A stretch of 64,000 bases of DNA from JBDHDH01 sp039591615 (GTDB lineage Bacteria; Gemmatimonadota; Gemmatimonadetes; Gemmatimonadales; GWC2-71-9), in contig JBDHDH010000006.1 of NCBI GenBank assembly GCA_039591615.1, forward strand, positions 1 through 64,000. Direction: 5' to 3'. The notes below the pieces were generated by a model. It did not search any database. It was not told the DNA's origin and saw only the letters and a list, made by a program, of their open reading frames with translations. Below, piece by piece: positions 18,701-26,863 of the stretch (position 1 is the stretch's first letter; every line of letters starts with the position of its first letter). Made by a program: the position numbers and the translations under genes.

Positions 18701-18969
18701 TCCGCAAAGAGGCGGACTACGATTACAATACACGGGTTGCCCTGAGCATCTCCGGCGTCGGAGATGCCTTGGCGGCGGTCGAGGCATTCCGCAGCCTGAT
18801 TGCCGGTGAGACCCTGGCACGGCGAGTCGAGGTGGGGACCGACCTCCCGGACTTCGACGTGCGCGAAACCGTTGACATCGATGGCCAGGAGGTGATCCTG
18901 TCGCTGCGGCGATTGGAGAGCTCCGGTCAGAGAGTTGCGAGCCGCTCAAGCGGCAGGAACGTCACATGA
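15757..18969 (+). CDS. ileS: Isoleucyl-tRNA synthetase
   Basis: A 1070-residue class I synthetase. The HIGH-type motif appears as PTANGRPGIHHVF (48-60) and KMSKR is at 609-613. CP1 editing-domain sequences such as LVWTTTPWTLPSN are present. The GIHH form of the signature and the length are those of the larger, eukaryote-like IleRS type. The start ATG 15757 overlaps the PNP stop by one base; the 38-residue upstream extension from 15643 lies within the PNP gene and is rejected. It overlaps the next gene by 4 nt. Zinc-type CPRCG and CWRC clusters are visible. Confidence 0.96.
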   Translation: MAYEPLPPGSLDALERGLLEQWRSEDLFHRTLEATREGRPFVFYEGPPTANGRPGIHHVFARTIKDLINRYQTMLGRSVTRIAGWDTHGLPVEIELEKELNISGKSDIERLGVAEFNRRCKESVFRYKNDWESLSERIGYWLDYARPYVTYANDYVESVWWILKQLADKDLLFKGHKVLPYCPRCGTALSSHELAQGYATHRSPSIYALFQLAEESDRHLLVWTTTPWTLPSNVAIAVHPDFRYVELDVDGKRVIVEQTIADTKAVPGAARGRPLGTFPRVAEFSGRDLVGLRYEQLLDAVEIDSGRAFRVVAGDFVTSDEGTGLVHMAPAFGADDYATVQREGLAFVNPVDPAGRFTGTRWEAINGRTVFEANPIIAERLTSEGKVFGRYEPTGYEHTYPFCWRCDAPLVYYARESWFVRTTAFKNRMLEVNRAVDWNPPEVGSGRFGEWLENNVDWALSRDRYWGTPLPVWVCDADSEHRVVIGSYAELAAHWGKPLPADFDPHKPYIDEYAFACAVRSCGGTMRRIPEVIDAWFDSGAMPFAQWHFPFENEEEFARHFPADFICEGLDQTRGWFYSLLAIAVGVSGSPPYRHVIVNGLVLDAEGRKMSKRLGNVVDPVEVVGEFGADAVRLYLLASSQAWLEKRFDRAHISEVALGFLNRIRHTYTFFALYAEEWTPNTGVPPTAERPLIDRWLLSRLDSVTAAVREAWSRYDVTTGTRTIVQFCDQELSNWYVRRSRPRFWAPDAESDPAALATLHEALVTVSRLLAPAVPFLSDAIHRRLAGSSVHLAAFPEDRGRSDPELEAAMDMVRRLASMARAARERAGLRVRQPLAAMRVAMPAGARDRVSGELLGLLADEANVREVSVVASDEDLVQLRAKPNFRTLGKIYAKDTPLAAKAMHRLTADQLRSLESGTPQSVPVDGRTFEYRPEDVIVERQVVTEWLVESEGPLVVALDPELTDELRKEGLAREVVNRVQRLRKEADYDYNTRVALSISGVGDALAAVEAFRSLIAGETLARRVEVGTDLPDFDVRETVDIDGQEVILSLRRLESSGQRVASRSSGRNVT

Positions 18970-19349
18970 ACAAGAAACAACTTGCTCATCTCGAGAAGCG
19001 GCTCTTGGAGGAACGTAGCCGGGTGATGAAAGAGCTCGGCTACTACGACCAGCAATTCAGTGGCACGCTCCAGAGTTCAGACGGCGATCTGTCATCGTAT
19101 TCCTTTCACATGGCCGATCAGGGAACCGATGCGATGGAGCGGGAGAAGCAGTTCCTGTTCGCTTCCAAAGAGGGCCGCTACCTGTGGCACGTCAATGAGG
19201 CACTCCGGAGGATGTACTTCGAGCCCGAGAAGTTCGGGAGCTGTCATGAGTGCGGGGACGATATCGGCTTCGAGCGCCTGGACGCGTTGCCACACGCTCG
19301 GTTGTGCATCAAGTGCAAGGCGAGGGAGGAAGATGCCAAACGGGCCTAA
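18966..19349 (+). CDS. TraR/DksA-family zinc-finger protein
   Basis: The 127-residue protein has an N-terminal helical region and a C-terminal C4 zinc finger, C93-x2-C96 and C114-x2-C117, within the DksA/TraR domain. Members bind the RNA polymerase secondary channel or act as small regulators. Its place between ileS and lspA is the same as that of ylyA in Bacillus. Whether it responds to ppGpp cannot be told. It overlaps ileS by 4 nt and lspA by 17 nt. Confidence 0.88.
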   Translation: MNKKQLAHLEKRLLEERSRVMKELGYYDQQFSGTLQSSDGDLSSYSFHMADQGTDAMEREKQFLFASKEGRYLWHVNEALRRMYFEPEKFGSCHECGDDIGFERLDALPHARLCIKCKAREEDAKRA

Positions 19350-19854
19350 CTACCGCTTCCAGTTCTGGGGAGTGGGGGTTGCGGTCATCATTCTCGACTT
19401 CCTGACGAAGCAGATCGCGGTCAGCACGCTCTCTCGGATCCCCGTCCGCGTCGTCGGTGACTGGTTGTTGCTCCGGCTTGTCTACAATCCCGGGGCCGCG
19501 TTCGGTATCCACGTCGGTGAGCACTCTCGATGGGTGTTCATGGTTCTTGCTTTGATCGCCCTGACGGTTCTCGGGGCCATGGCGCAACGCACGCACCCGT
19601 CGCAGTGGTTTCGTCTGTCAGCCCTGGGATTGGTCTGCGGAGGTGCGGTGGGCAATCTCGTCGACCGCGTTCGCAGCAGTCAGGGCGTCGTGGACTTCAT
19701 CGACGTGTGGATCGGTCCCTTTCACTGGCCGACCTTCAACGTCGCGGACATTGCTGTCACCTGCGGTGCCATCGCCCTCGCCGTTGCCTTCTGGCAGGAG
19801 GGTCGCCAGAGGCACGTGCCCGCCGGGGAGCAGGCCGACACCGCGGAGGCGTAA
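19333..19854 (+). CDS. lspA: Lipoprotein signal peptidase II
   Basis: ATG 19333 follows GGGAGGA at 19324-19330 and gives 173 residues with four transmembrane helices. The catalytic aspartates are D121 (VVDF) and D139 (FNVAD), 18 residues apart as in E. coli. The enzyme removes signal peptides from diacylated prolipoproteins, consistent with the lipoprotein leaders seen in this window. A longer frame from 19060 runs through the dksA-like gene and is rejected. The TAA stop is followed in the same frame by rluD. Confidence 0.95.
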   Translation: MPNGPNYRFQFWGVGVAVIILDFLTKQIAVSTLSRIPVRVVGDWLLLRLVYNPGAAFGIHVGEHSRWVFMVLALIALTVLGAMAQRTHPSQWFRLSALGLVCGGAVGNLVDRVRSSQGVVDFIDVWIGPFHWPTFNVADIAVTCGAIALAVAFWQEGRQRHVPAGEQADTAEA

Positions 19855-19860
19855 CAAGAG

Positions 19861-20859
19861 ATTCCAAGCGTCACCTTCCAGGTCGTCGCCGCTGACACCG
19901 AGCGACTCGACCGCTTTCTCGCCGATCAACTCTCGATCTCTCGAACGCAGGCAGCGCGTTTGATCGCCCGCGGTGACGTGGAAGTCAATGGCCAGGCTGC
20001 GCGGGCGTCCCGAGTGCTGGCGCGCGGTGACTCGGTCCGCATTGCGCTCGAAGATCGGGCCGGGCCACCCCGAGAGCTCACGCCGTATCCCATCTCGCTG
20101 ACCGTGATCCATGAAGACGCGGCCGTGATGATCCTCGACAAACCGGCCGGGCTCGTGGTACATCCCGCCCCGGGCCACTGGAACGATACACTCCTCAATG
20201 CGCTGGTCGCGCGAAACACACCCCTCGCTCAACCAGAGACCGGTCGCCCCGGGTTGGTGCATCGCTTGGACAAGGACACCTCGGGTCTCTTGGTGGTGGC
20301 CAAGACCGACGGGGCCCATCGCCGGCTTACGCAAGCCATCAGGCAGCGCCGCATGGAACGGGTGTACGCCGCTCTGGCATGGGGACACCTGGAGAAACCG
20401 AGAGAGATCGAGGCTCCGGTGGGGCGAAGTCCCAAGGACCGGAAGCGGATGACGGTGCTCGCCACTGGGCGTCCCGCACGGACGACGGTGGAGCCTGTAG
20501 CACGATTCGACGTGTGCGATCTCCTCCGAGTGCGACTCGCGACGGGGCGGACCCACCAGATCCGCGTGCACCTCGCGCATGTCGGGCATCCGATCGTGGG
20601 CGATTCCGTGTACGGTGGCGGAGGCGCGCGCCGGGTCACTGGCGCGCACCAGCCCCGCGCCCGGGACGTCGAGGCGGCAGCCCCCCGTCAGGCCCTGCAC
20701 GCCACGCTCCTGCGGTTCCGGCACCCGACCTCCGGAGAGCCGGTGGAGTACCGGTCGGAATGGCCGCGCGATCTTAGGCCGTGCCTGGTAGCCGCCAGTG
20801 GCGATGAGAAACTGCTTGCTCGGCCTAACCTGTTGGAGTATCTTGGCTTCTTCAAATAA
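19861..20859 (+). CDS. rluD: RluD/RluA-family pseudouridine synthase, probably ATT start
   Basis: An S4 domain (LDRFLADQLSISRTQAARLI) precedes the catalytic domain with HRLDKDTSG, whose Asp is the nucleophile that isomerises uridines in large-subunit rRNA. The S4 domain begins before the first ATG, GTG or TTG in this frame (TTG 19960), and the only near-cognate codon between the lspA stop (19852) and the S4 domain is ATT at 19861, preceded at 19845-19849 by GGAGG. I therefore place the start at ATT 19861, giving 332 aa. A sequencing error is the alternative. It follows lspA as ylyB does in Bacillus. Confidence 0.85.
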   Translation: MPSVTFQVVAADTERLDRFLADQLSISRTQAARLIARGDVEVNGQAARASRVLARGDSVRIALEDRAGPPRELTPYPISLTVIHEDAAVMILDKPAGLVVHPAPGHWNDTLLNALVARNTPLAQPETGRPGLVHRLDKDTSGLLVVAKTDGAHRRLTQAIRQRRMERVYAALAWGHLEKPREIEAPVGRSPKDRKRMTVLATGRPARTTVEPVARFDVCDLLRVRLATGRTHQIRVHLAHVGHPIVGDSVYGGGGARRVTGAHQPRARDVEAAAPRQALHATLLRFRHPTSGEPVEYRSEWPRDLRPCLVAASGDEKLLARPNLLEYLGFFK

Positions 20860-20860
20860 G

Positions 20861-21298
20861 ATGGCCGACTTTTCCGGCGTTCGGCTCCTCGTCTTTCGTG
20901 TGGCCGGCCTGGTGTGTGCGGCGGAAGCGGCGACCGTTCGAGAGACGCTGTCGGTGCTCCCCGCGACCCGGGTGCCGGGGGCCCCGGAGCAGGTATCGGG
21001 CGTGGTCAATGTGCGAGGCGACCTAGTCACGCTCGTCGACGGTCGCCGGGCCCTCGGGCAGTCGGCGGGGCCCACGGACAGTGGCTCGATCGTCCTGCTG
21101 GATGTCGGCTCTCGCGCCGTGGGGTTCGTGGTCGATGAGGTGATCGATCTCATCGCGGTCTCCGCCGGCGAGCTCGCCGATCGCCAGGAGTTGCCCGGGA
21201 TCGACCCGGCCGTAGTCCGTGCGGTCGGGCGACGGGCGGAGCTTTCGTTCGTCCTCCTCGATTTCGATGCCCTGCTGCGTCCAATCTTTCCGTCGTAG
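20861..21298 (+). CDS. cheW: CheW-like coupling protein (first of three)
   Basis: The 145-residue CheW domain shows the paired five-stranded pattern, with VSGVVNVRGDLVTLVDGRRAL matching the INLRG-type motif (residues about 45-65) and VGFVVDEVIDLI near 88-99. It couples chemoreceptors to CheA. ATG 20861 is 1 nt after the rluD stop with no strong ribosome site of its own, so it is likely translated by coupling. It opens the 18-gene chemosensory-MglA operon. Confidence 0.88.
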   Translation: MADFSGVRLLVFRVAGLVCAAEAATVRETLSVLPATRVPGAPEQVSGVVNVRGDLVTLVDGRRALGQSAGPTDSGSIVLLDVGSRAVGFVVDEVIDLIAVSAGELADRQELPGIDPAVVRAVGRRAELSFVLLDFDALLRPIFPS

Positions 21299-21307
21299 GG
21301 AGGGTGT

Positions 21308-21670
21308 GTGAGCCATACTGTGCTCGTCTGCGATGATGCGATCTTCATGCGGACCATGATTAGTGATATCCTGACCCAGGCTGGCTATGATGTCATCGGC
21401 GAGGCCGAGACGGGGGTGCAGGCTGTGGAGCGGTACCAGCAGCTCAAGCCCGACTTGGTTACCATGGACATCGTCATGCCGGACATGGGTGGGATTGATG
21501 CCGTGCGGGAGATCGTGAAGGTCGATCCGAGCGCGCGGATCCTGATGTGCAGTGCGATGGGTCAGCAAGCCTTGGTAGTCGAAGCGATTCAGGCCGGTGC
21601 CAAAGATTTCGTCGTCAAGCCCTTCCAGCCGTCCCGGGTACTCGAGGCCGTTCAGCGGGTCTTAGGGTAG
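21308..21670 (+). CDS. cheY: CheY-type single-domain response regulator
   Basis: The 120-residue receiver has the acidic pair D9/D10, phospho-acceptor D54 in MDIVMPDMGG, a Ser at 82 in the Thr position and K104 in VVKPF. It should take phosphate from the CheA encoded 3 nt downstream. No output domain is attached, so it must act by binding partners, candidates being the PATAN proteins in the same operon. GTG start, preceded by GGGAGGG at 21298-21304. Confidence 0.93.
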   Translation: MSHTVLVCDDAIFMRTMISDILTQAGYDVIGEAETGVQAVERYQQLKPDLVTMDIVMPDMGGIDAVREIVKVDPSARILMCSAMGQQALVVEAIQAGAKDFVVKPFQPSRVLEAVQRVLG

Positions 21671-21673
21671 GGC

Positions 21674-23536
21674 ATGGACCTCCCGCAGTACGCCGAGCTC
21701 TTCCTCGCGGAGACTCGGGATCATCTCGCCACCTTCAACCGATCGCTCCTCCAATGGGAGCGGGATCCCACGTCGGAGGAATCGGTCGCCGGGATCTTCC
21801 GGGCCGTGCACACCATCAAAGGCATGGCCGCTTCCATGGGCTACGCGAAGGTGGCCGAGTTGGCCCATCGCACCGAGAATCTCCTGGACCTGTTGCGACG
21901 TGGCCAACGGGCGGCCACGGAGGAGAGTGTGGAACTCCTCTTCCGGGCTGCGGACGCGCTCGAAGAGGCGTCCGAGGCGGCCGTGGTTGGGCACGAGGGA
22001 GAGGTCGATGTCACCGAGCTGGTCCGGGCTATCGATCGGGTGGCGGGAGCCATGGAGCAGGTCGTCGAGCGGCCCGCGGCCGCCCGCCCTTCGGCTCCGC
22101 ACCTCACCGGGTCGGCCGAGGCGGGCACGAGAGTGCGCGTCGTGCTCCGGCCAGAGGCGCCCCTGATGGGCGCGCGGGCTCTCCTCATCCTGCGCCGCCT
22201 GGAGCCGTTGGGATCTCTGCATTCGGTCCAGCCGGCTCCCGTCGCCCTGGAACGGGAGGACTTCGACGGGCGCTTTGCCTTCCGCATCGTGACACAAGAG
22301 AACGATGCTACCCTGGAACGCGAAATCCGCACCGCAGGCGACGTCCAGCAGGTGGTCCTAGGGGAAGAGGACGAGAAGGTGGACGCGGGTGCGGTGGGGC
22401 GCACCCGTCACCTTCGGGTCGATCTCCGGCGCTTGGATGGTCTCATGAACCGCATCGGGGAGCTGGTAACCGCCCGGGCACGGCTGACCGAGCTAGCGGC
22501 GGAACGGGCGGATCCCGATCTCGAGGACGTGGCGCTCAAGATCTCGCATCTCGCCACGGGGCTGCAAACGGAGATCGTGGAGGCGCGCATGACGCCCGTG
22601 TGGCAGGTGTTCGATCGGTTTCCGCGGCTGGTCCGCGATGTGGCGCGCCAGCTGGGGAAGCGTGTCGCGCTCCACATCGAGGGGAAGGACATCGAGCTGG
22701 ACCGAGCGATTCTCGATGAGATTGGAGATCCGCTGGTGCACCTCGTCCGCAATGCCATCGATCACGGCATCGAGGCGCAATCGGAACGGAGGGCTGCGGG
22801 AAAGCCCGTGGAGGGACGAATCGTCCTGAGCGCACTCCGCGAACGAGCGACCGTGGCGATCCGTGTGGCGGACGACGGGCGTGGGATCGACCGGGCACGC
22901 ATCCTCGCGAGCGGGAAGGACCGGGGGCTCGTTGCACCGGATGTCGAGACCCTCACAGACGACCTCCTGCTTCGCGTGTTGGCGCGCCCGGGGTTCAGCA
23001 CGGCGGAAGAGGTATCGCATGTCTCGGGGCGGGGTGTGGGCATCGATATCGTGACGACCCGACTCCGGGCCTTGGGGGGGACGGTGGAGATCCGCAGTGC
23101 GCCAGGCGAGGGGACCACGTTCACCCTGCGTTTACCCACGACGTTGGCGATCATGCGCGCCCTCGTCGCTCAGGTGGCAGACGAGCGATACGCCCTACCC
23201 ATCACTCACGTTGCCGAAGCGCTGGATCTCGACCGGGGATCGGTGACACAGATGGACGGTCGGGACGCCATGTGGTTCCGAGAACACGTCGTCCCACTCG
23301 TCCACCTGCGTGATCTGGTGGGCGTGCGGTCGGCGGGGCCGCGTCAGTGCCCGGTGATCATCATCGAGGTCGGCGAGCGACGTTCGGGGCTCGTCGTCGA
23401 CCGGATGGCGGGGCAGCAAGAGATCGTCGTCAAACCATTCGATCCACCGCGCGGCACCGTGCCGATCTTCAGCGGGGCCACTATCTTGGCGGACGGCGCT
23501 CCCGCCCTGATCCTCGACGCTGGCGGGCTGGTCTAG
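21674..23536 (+). CDS. cheA: Chemotaxis histidine kinase CheA
   Basis: A 620-residue kinase with the domain order HPt (H46 in AVHTIKGMAAS), a CheY-binding-like region (about 150-230), dimerisation (LDGLMNRIGELVTARARL), HATPase (HLVRNAIDHGIE, ADDGRGID, SGRGVGIDIV) and C-terminal CheW domain (about 490-620). It phosphorylates CheY and CheB. It sits between cheY and cheC in the operon. All catalytic elements appear intact. Confidence 0.95.
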   Translation: MDLPQYAELFLAETRDHLATFNRSLLQWERDPTSEESVAGIFRAVHTIKGMAASMGYAKVAELAHRTENLLDLLRRGQRAATEESVELLFRAADALEEASEAAVVGHEGEVDVTELVRAIDRVAGAMEQVVERPAAARPSAPHLTGSAEAGTRVRVVLRPEAPLMGARALLILRRLEPLGSLHSVQPAPVALEREDFDGRFAFRIVTQENDATLEREIRTAGDVQQVVLGEEDEKVDAGAVGRTRHLRVDLRRLDGLMNRIGELVTARARLTELAAERADPDLEDVALKISHLATGLQTEIVEARMTPVWQVFDRFPRLVRDVARQLGKRVALHIEGKDIELDRAILDEIGDPLVHLVRNAIDHGIEAQSERRAAGKPVEGRIVLSALRERATVAIRVADDGRGIDRARILASGKDRGLVAPDVETLTDDLLLRVLARPGFSTAEEVSHVSGRGVGIDIVTTRLRALGGTVEIRSAPGEGTTFTLRLPTTLAIMRALVAQVADERYALPITHVAEALDLDRGSVTQMDGRDAMWFREHVVPLVHLRDLVGVRSAGPRQCPVIIIEVGERRSGLVVDRMAGQQEIVVKPFDPPRGTVPIFSGATILADGAPALILDAGGLV

Positions 23537-23548
23537 GAGAAACGGCGA

Positions 23549-24169
23549 ATGGATGACCTCAGCGAACTGAAGGAACTGCAACTCGACGCCGTCCGAGAGG
23601 TGGCGACGATTGGAGCGGGGCATGCCGCCACGGCTCTGTCCCAACTCACTGAACGTCGAATCATGATCAGCGTCCCAGAGATCGAAGTGCGGCGGTTGGA
23701 AGAGGTTCCCGAGATGCTCGACGATCCCGAGGACGTGGTGGCCGCTGTGCTGATGCGCATGCTGGGAGACCTCACCGGGCGGACGTTGCTCGTCCTCCCC
23801 GACGCCAACGCACGACTGCTCTGCGACCTCCTCACGCGACGATCACCTGGTACCACGACCTCGTTCGGCGAGTTGGAGCAGTCGGCCCTCAAAGAGGCCG
23901 GGAACATTCTAGGCGGGGCTTACATGAATGCCCTGTCGGATTTCATGGGGATGATGCTCTTGCCCTCCGTCCCCTCCCTGGTGATCGATCAGGCGGCAGC
24001 CGTTGTCTCCACGGCGATTGTTGGATTTGGGCACGATCGTGACTTCGTCTTCTGTGTTGAGAGCGATTTCCATTTCGATGAAGCCGGAGACCGTCTCAAG
24101 GGGCACTTCCTCCTCCTTCCCGACTTGGCCTCACTGAGGGCTATCTTTGACGCCATCCGCATCACCTGA
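23549..24169 (+). CDS. cheC: CheC-family CheY-P phosphatase with one altered active site
   Basis: The 206-residue protein has the internal duplication of CheC. The second site E116-x2-N119 (KEAGNILGG) is intact, but the first is E17-V-A-T20 where family members have Asn, so only one catalytic site is predicted. CheC removes phosphate from CheY and binds CheD, which is also encoded in this operon. ATG 23549 lies 12 nt after cheA; the end approaches the next start within 4 nt. Confidence 0.9.
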   Translation: MDDLSELKELQLDAVREVATIGAGHAATALSQLTERRIMISVPEIEVRRLEEVPEMLDDPEDVVAAVLMRMLGDLTGRTLLVLPDANARLLCDLLTRRSPGTTTSFGELEQSALKEAGNILGGAYMNALSDFMGMMLLPSVPSLVIDQAAAVVSTAIVGFGHDRDFVFCVESDFHFDEAGDRLKGHFLLLPDLASLRAIFDAIRIT

Positions 24170-24173
24170 GGTC

Positions 24174-26861
24174 ATGGGAGCGCGGGCCGTCTCGCCTCTG
24201 GACCGCCGAGCTCTCCGGTCCTTCGCGCGCCGCATCGATCCCTCCGACGCCGGCGCGCACAATAACCTGGGTGTCCTCTACTTTGAGCGGGGCCTCATCC
24301 AGGAAGCCATCGACGAGTTTTCTCGGGCGCTCGAGCTCGATCCCAAGATGCAGGTGGCGCAGCGCAATCTGGAACTCGCGTACACCGAGACCGGCCACTA
24401 CGATCGACGCGTGGCCGAGTTGCACGAGCGGCTCCGGACCAACGCCCACGATCGAGCGGCGCGCTGGGAGCTCGGGCGAGCCTACGCCGCCCTGGGGGAG
24501 GGGGCGGACGCCCTCGAACAGTTTCAGGCGATCCTGAGTCGCGATCCGGAGGATGTTGCGGCGCTCATTCAGGTTGCGCTCTTGGAGAAGAGCCGGGGGA
24601 ACCTCGAGGCGGCCACCGCGGCACTCCAGCACGCGCAGGAGCTCGATCCCGAGAGCAGCGTGGTGCACCTCTATCTCGGGGAGGTGCTCTACAATCGCGG
24701 CGTGAACGCCGAGGCCCTCGCGGCGCTGGAGCGCGCGATGGAGCTCACCCCGGACAGCGCCGAGGCGTATTACCAGATGGCGTTCGTGCTGGGCGATCTC
24801 GGACGCCACGAAGACGCCCGGGAGGCAACGAAGCAGGCCATTCAATTGAACCCCACCTTCGCTCGCGCCCAAGCCAATCTCTCGCTGGAGCGATTCAAGG
24901 CCGAGCGCAAACGGGTACCGCGACCGACACCGGGTGAGATCCGGATACCGGCGGATGCCGAGGGGGAACTCGCCCACCACAATCTCGGCCTCGCCTTTCG
25001 TCAGCAGGGGTACTACCCAGAGGCGCTGCGTGAGTACCGCCTCGCTCTCGAGCGGGGGGAAGATCGTCACCTCGTCCTGCAGGCCATGGGGGAGGTCCAA
25101 TTACTGAAGCGCGACTATCCCGCCGCACTCGAACTCTACGATCTGCTCTCGGGGGAGCTCACCGACACCCCCAAGGTGTGGAACGAGCGAGGAGTCGTGT
25201 TGCACCAGCTGGGCCGCTTTGGCGACGCGATCGAAAGCTATCGGCGCGCTACCAAAATCGCCCCGAACTACGCGCTGGCGATGAACAATCTCGCCGTCAC
25301 CCTCGCGCAGTCGGGCCGGCACGAGAAGGCTGTGGAAGCGCTGCGGGAGGCGCTCAAGACACAACCCGGGCTCGTAACCGCCCAGCTCAACCTGGGGTTT
25401 CTGCTGTTCCGGCTGGGCCGCTTCGAGTTGGCGATTCAAGCCTTTCGCCAGGCGCTGACAACGGACCGGGAGAATGCGGCCGCGTGGAATGGTCTCGGAT
25501 GGGTCCTCACGGAGTTGGGTCGGATTGCGGACGCTCGCAACGCGTTTGCACGTGCAGTGGAATCCGATCCCAACAGCGCCGAGGCCCACTATAACCTGAG
25601 CTTTGCCCTCTCCCAACTCGGCGACTACGATGGAGCCCTGCGTGCAGTGACGCGGGCGCAGAGCCTCGATCCCTACTACGTGCCCCAGAAGCTGCAGCTC
25701 GCCATCGATCTGCAATACGAGGAGTCGACCATCGCCGTCGTTCCGGAGATCTCGGGCGACGTTACCGCAGAGGGGGCGGGGCAGCCCATCGACTTCGACC
25801 GGGAGATGCTGGATGATCTCTTTGCCGAGCTGGAGCGTGAGCCGGCTCGCGAGCGAGCCGCCGGCGTGGCCGATCCGCTGGCGCTCGCTCGGGACTACCT
25901 CCACAAAGGATTGCTGGACCTCGCCGCCGCAGAGGTCAACCGTGCGCTCGGCCGGGGTGCGGATACCGTCGAAGCGCATCTATTGGCTGGAGAGATCTTC
26001 TCGCGGCGCGGCCTCCATGGCGAGGCGCTGGAACGGTTCCGGGCGGCACAGGCCGAAGTCCCGAGCCGGGGTGAGGTCCGTCTCGGCATTGTCCGCTCGC
26101 TGCTCGCGCTCGGGCGGGGTCGGGAAGCTGTCGGGGATGCCGGTGCCCTGGCCCGGGATCATCCGGAAGACGTGGACGTGCTCGTCGCCTTCGGCCAGGC
26201 TCAGCTCTCGGCAGGTGATCCGGCGGCGGCGCTCGAATCCCTGCGCGAAGCGCGGCGGCGTGCCCCGGAGCGAGCCGACATCCTGAAGCTCGAGGGCGAT
26301 GTGGCGATGGGGATGGGGGACCTCGAGACCGCTGAAGGCGCGTACCGCGACGCGATCGCGCTGGATCCTCGAATCGTCCAAGTGCGCGTCGATCTCGCCA
26401 GAGTCCACGAAGCCCGAGGCAATGTCGAGGAGGCGGAGACGTGCTACAGTGCCGCCCTCCAGGCACTTCCCACGTTCGTCGATGCGGCCCTCGCCTTGGC
26501 AAAGCTCTTCGGTCGAACGGGGAGGCATCGGGCAGCGGTCAACCTGTTGGCGGAGACCCTGGCGAACGACCCCGCTGATCTCGAGTGTCTGCTCGCTCTG
26601 GGACAGGCTCTCCTCGAGGATGGCCGGCTCGAAGACGCCCGCCATGCGTTCCGGCGGGTGCTAGCCTTCGACGACCGGCACCTGGCGGCGCTGTTCTTCG
26701 AGGGAGCGGCGCTGGCTCGCCTCCGCCGTTACGGGGAGGCCGTGCGTCGGTGGGAACGCGTCATCGCAGTCGATCCGTCGGGGAGATATGCGCAGGAAGC
26801 GCGCCGGCATCTTCGCACAGCGCAGGATCTCCAGCGCATCTTTCGCACCGAGGCGGCGTAG
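24174..26861 (+). CDS. Giant TPR-repeat protein (895 aa)
   Basis: Nearly the whole length is tetratricopeptide repeats, with clear examples such as AHNNLGVLYFERGLIQEAID at the N-terminus and many alignments of the AxxNLG/ALxxYRxAL kind; I estimate well over a dozen units. A short acidic linker near residues 515-545 separates two TPR blocks. There is no signal peptide, so a cytoplasmic scaffold is likely. It is embedded between cheC and the first PATAN protein, suggesting it assembles the chemosensory-GTPase complex. ATG 24174 follows GAGG at 24168-24171; TTG 24147 within cheC is less likely. Confidence 0.85.
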   Translation: MGARAVSPLDRRALRSFARRIDPSDAGAHNNLGVLYFERGLIQEAIDEFSRALELDPKMQVAQRNLELAYTETGHYDRRVAELHERLRTNAHDRAARWELGRAYAALGEGADALEQFQAILSRDPEDVAALIQVALLEKSRGNLEAATAALQHAQELDPESSVVHLYLGEVLYNRGVNAEALAALERAMELTPDSAEAYYQMAFVLGDLGRHEDAREATKQAIQLNPTFARAQANLSLERFKAERKRVPRPTPGEIRIPADAEGELAHHNLGLAFRQQGYYPEALREYRLALERGEDRHLVLQAMGEVQLLKRDYPAALELYDLLSGELTDTPKVWNERGVVLHQLGRFGDAIESYRRATKIAPNYALAMNNLAVTLAQSGRHEKAVEALREALKTQPGLVTAQLNLGFLLFRLGRFELAIQAFRQALTTDRENAAAWNGLGWVLTELGRIADARNAFARAVESDPNSAEAHYNLSFALSQLGDYDGALRAVTRAQSLDPYYVPQKLQLAIDLQYEESTIAVVPEISGDVTAEGAGQPIDFDREMLDDLFAELEREPARERAAGVADPLALARDYLHKGLLDLAAAEVNRALGRGADTVEAHLLAGEIFSRRGLHGEALERFRAAQAEVPSRGEVRLGIVRSLLALGRGREAVGDAGALARDHPEDVDVLVAFGQAQLSAGDPAAALESLREARRRAPERADILKLEGDVAMGMGDLETAEGAYRDAIALDPRIVQVRVDLARVHEARGNVEEAETCYSAALQALPTFVDAALALAKLFGRTGRHRAAVNLLAETLANDPADLECLLALGQALLEDGRLEDARHAFRRVLAFDDRHLAALFFEGAALARLRRYGEAVRRWERVIAVDPSGRYAQEARRHLRTAQDLQRIFRTEAA

Positions 26862-26863
26862 CG

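Noticed and set aside
19060..19332. N-terminal extension giving a 264-aa LspA
   Set aside because: It overlaps the zinc-finger gene in another frame, while ATG 19333 has a strong GGGAGGA site and the normal LspA length.
19618..21357. 579-codon minus-strand frame
   Set aside because: Antisense to lspA, rluD and cheW, all of which have clear motifs; the composition is Ser/Arg/Thr-rich noise.
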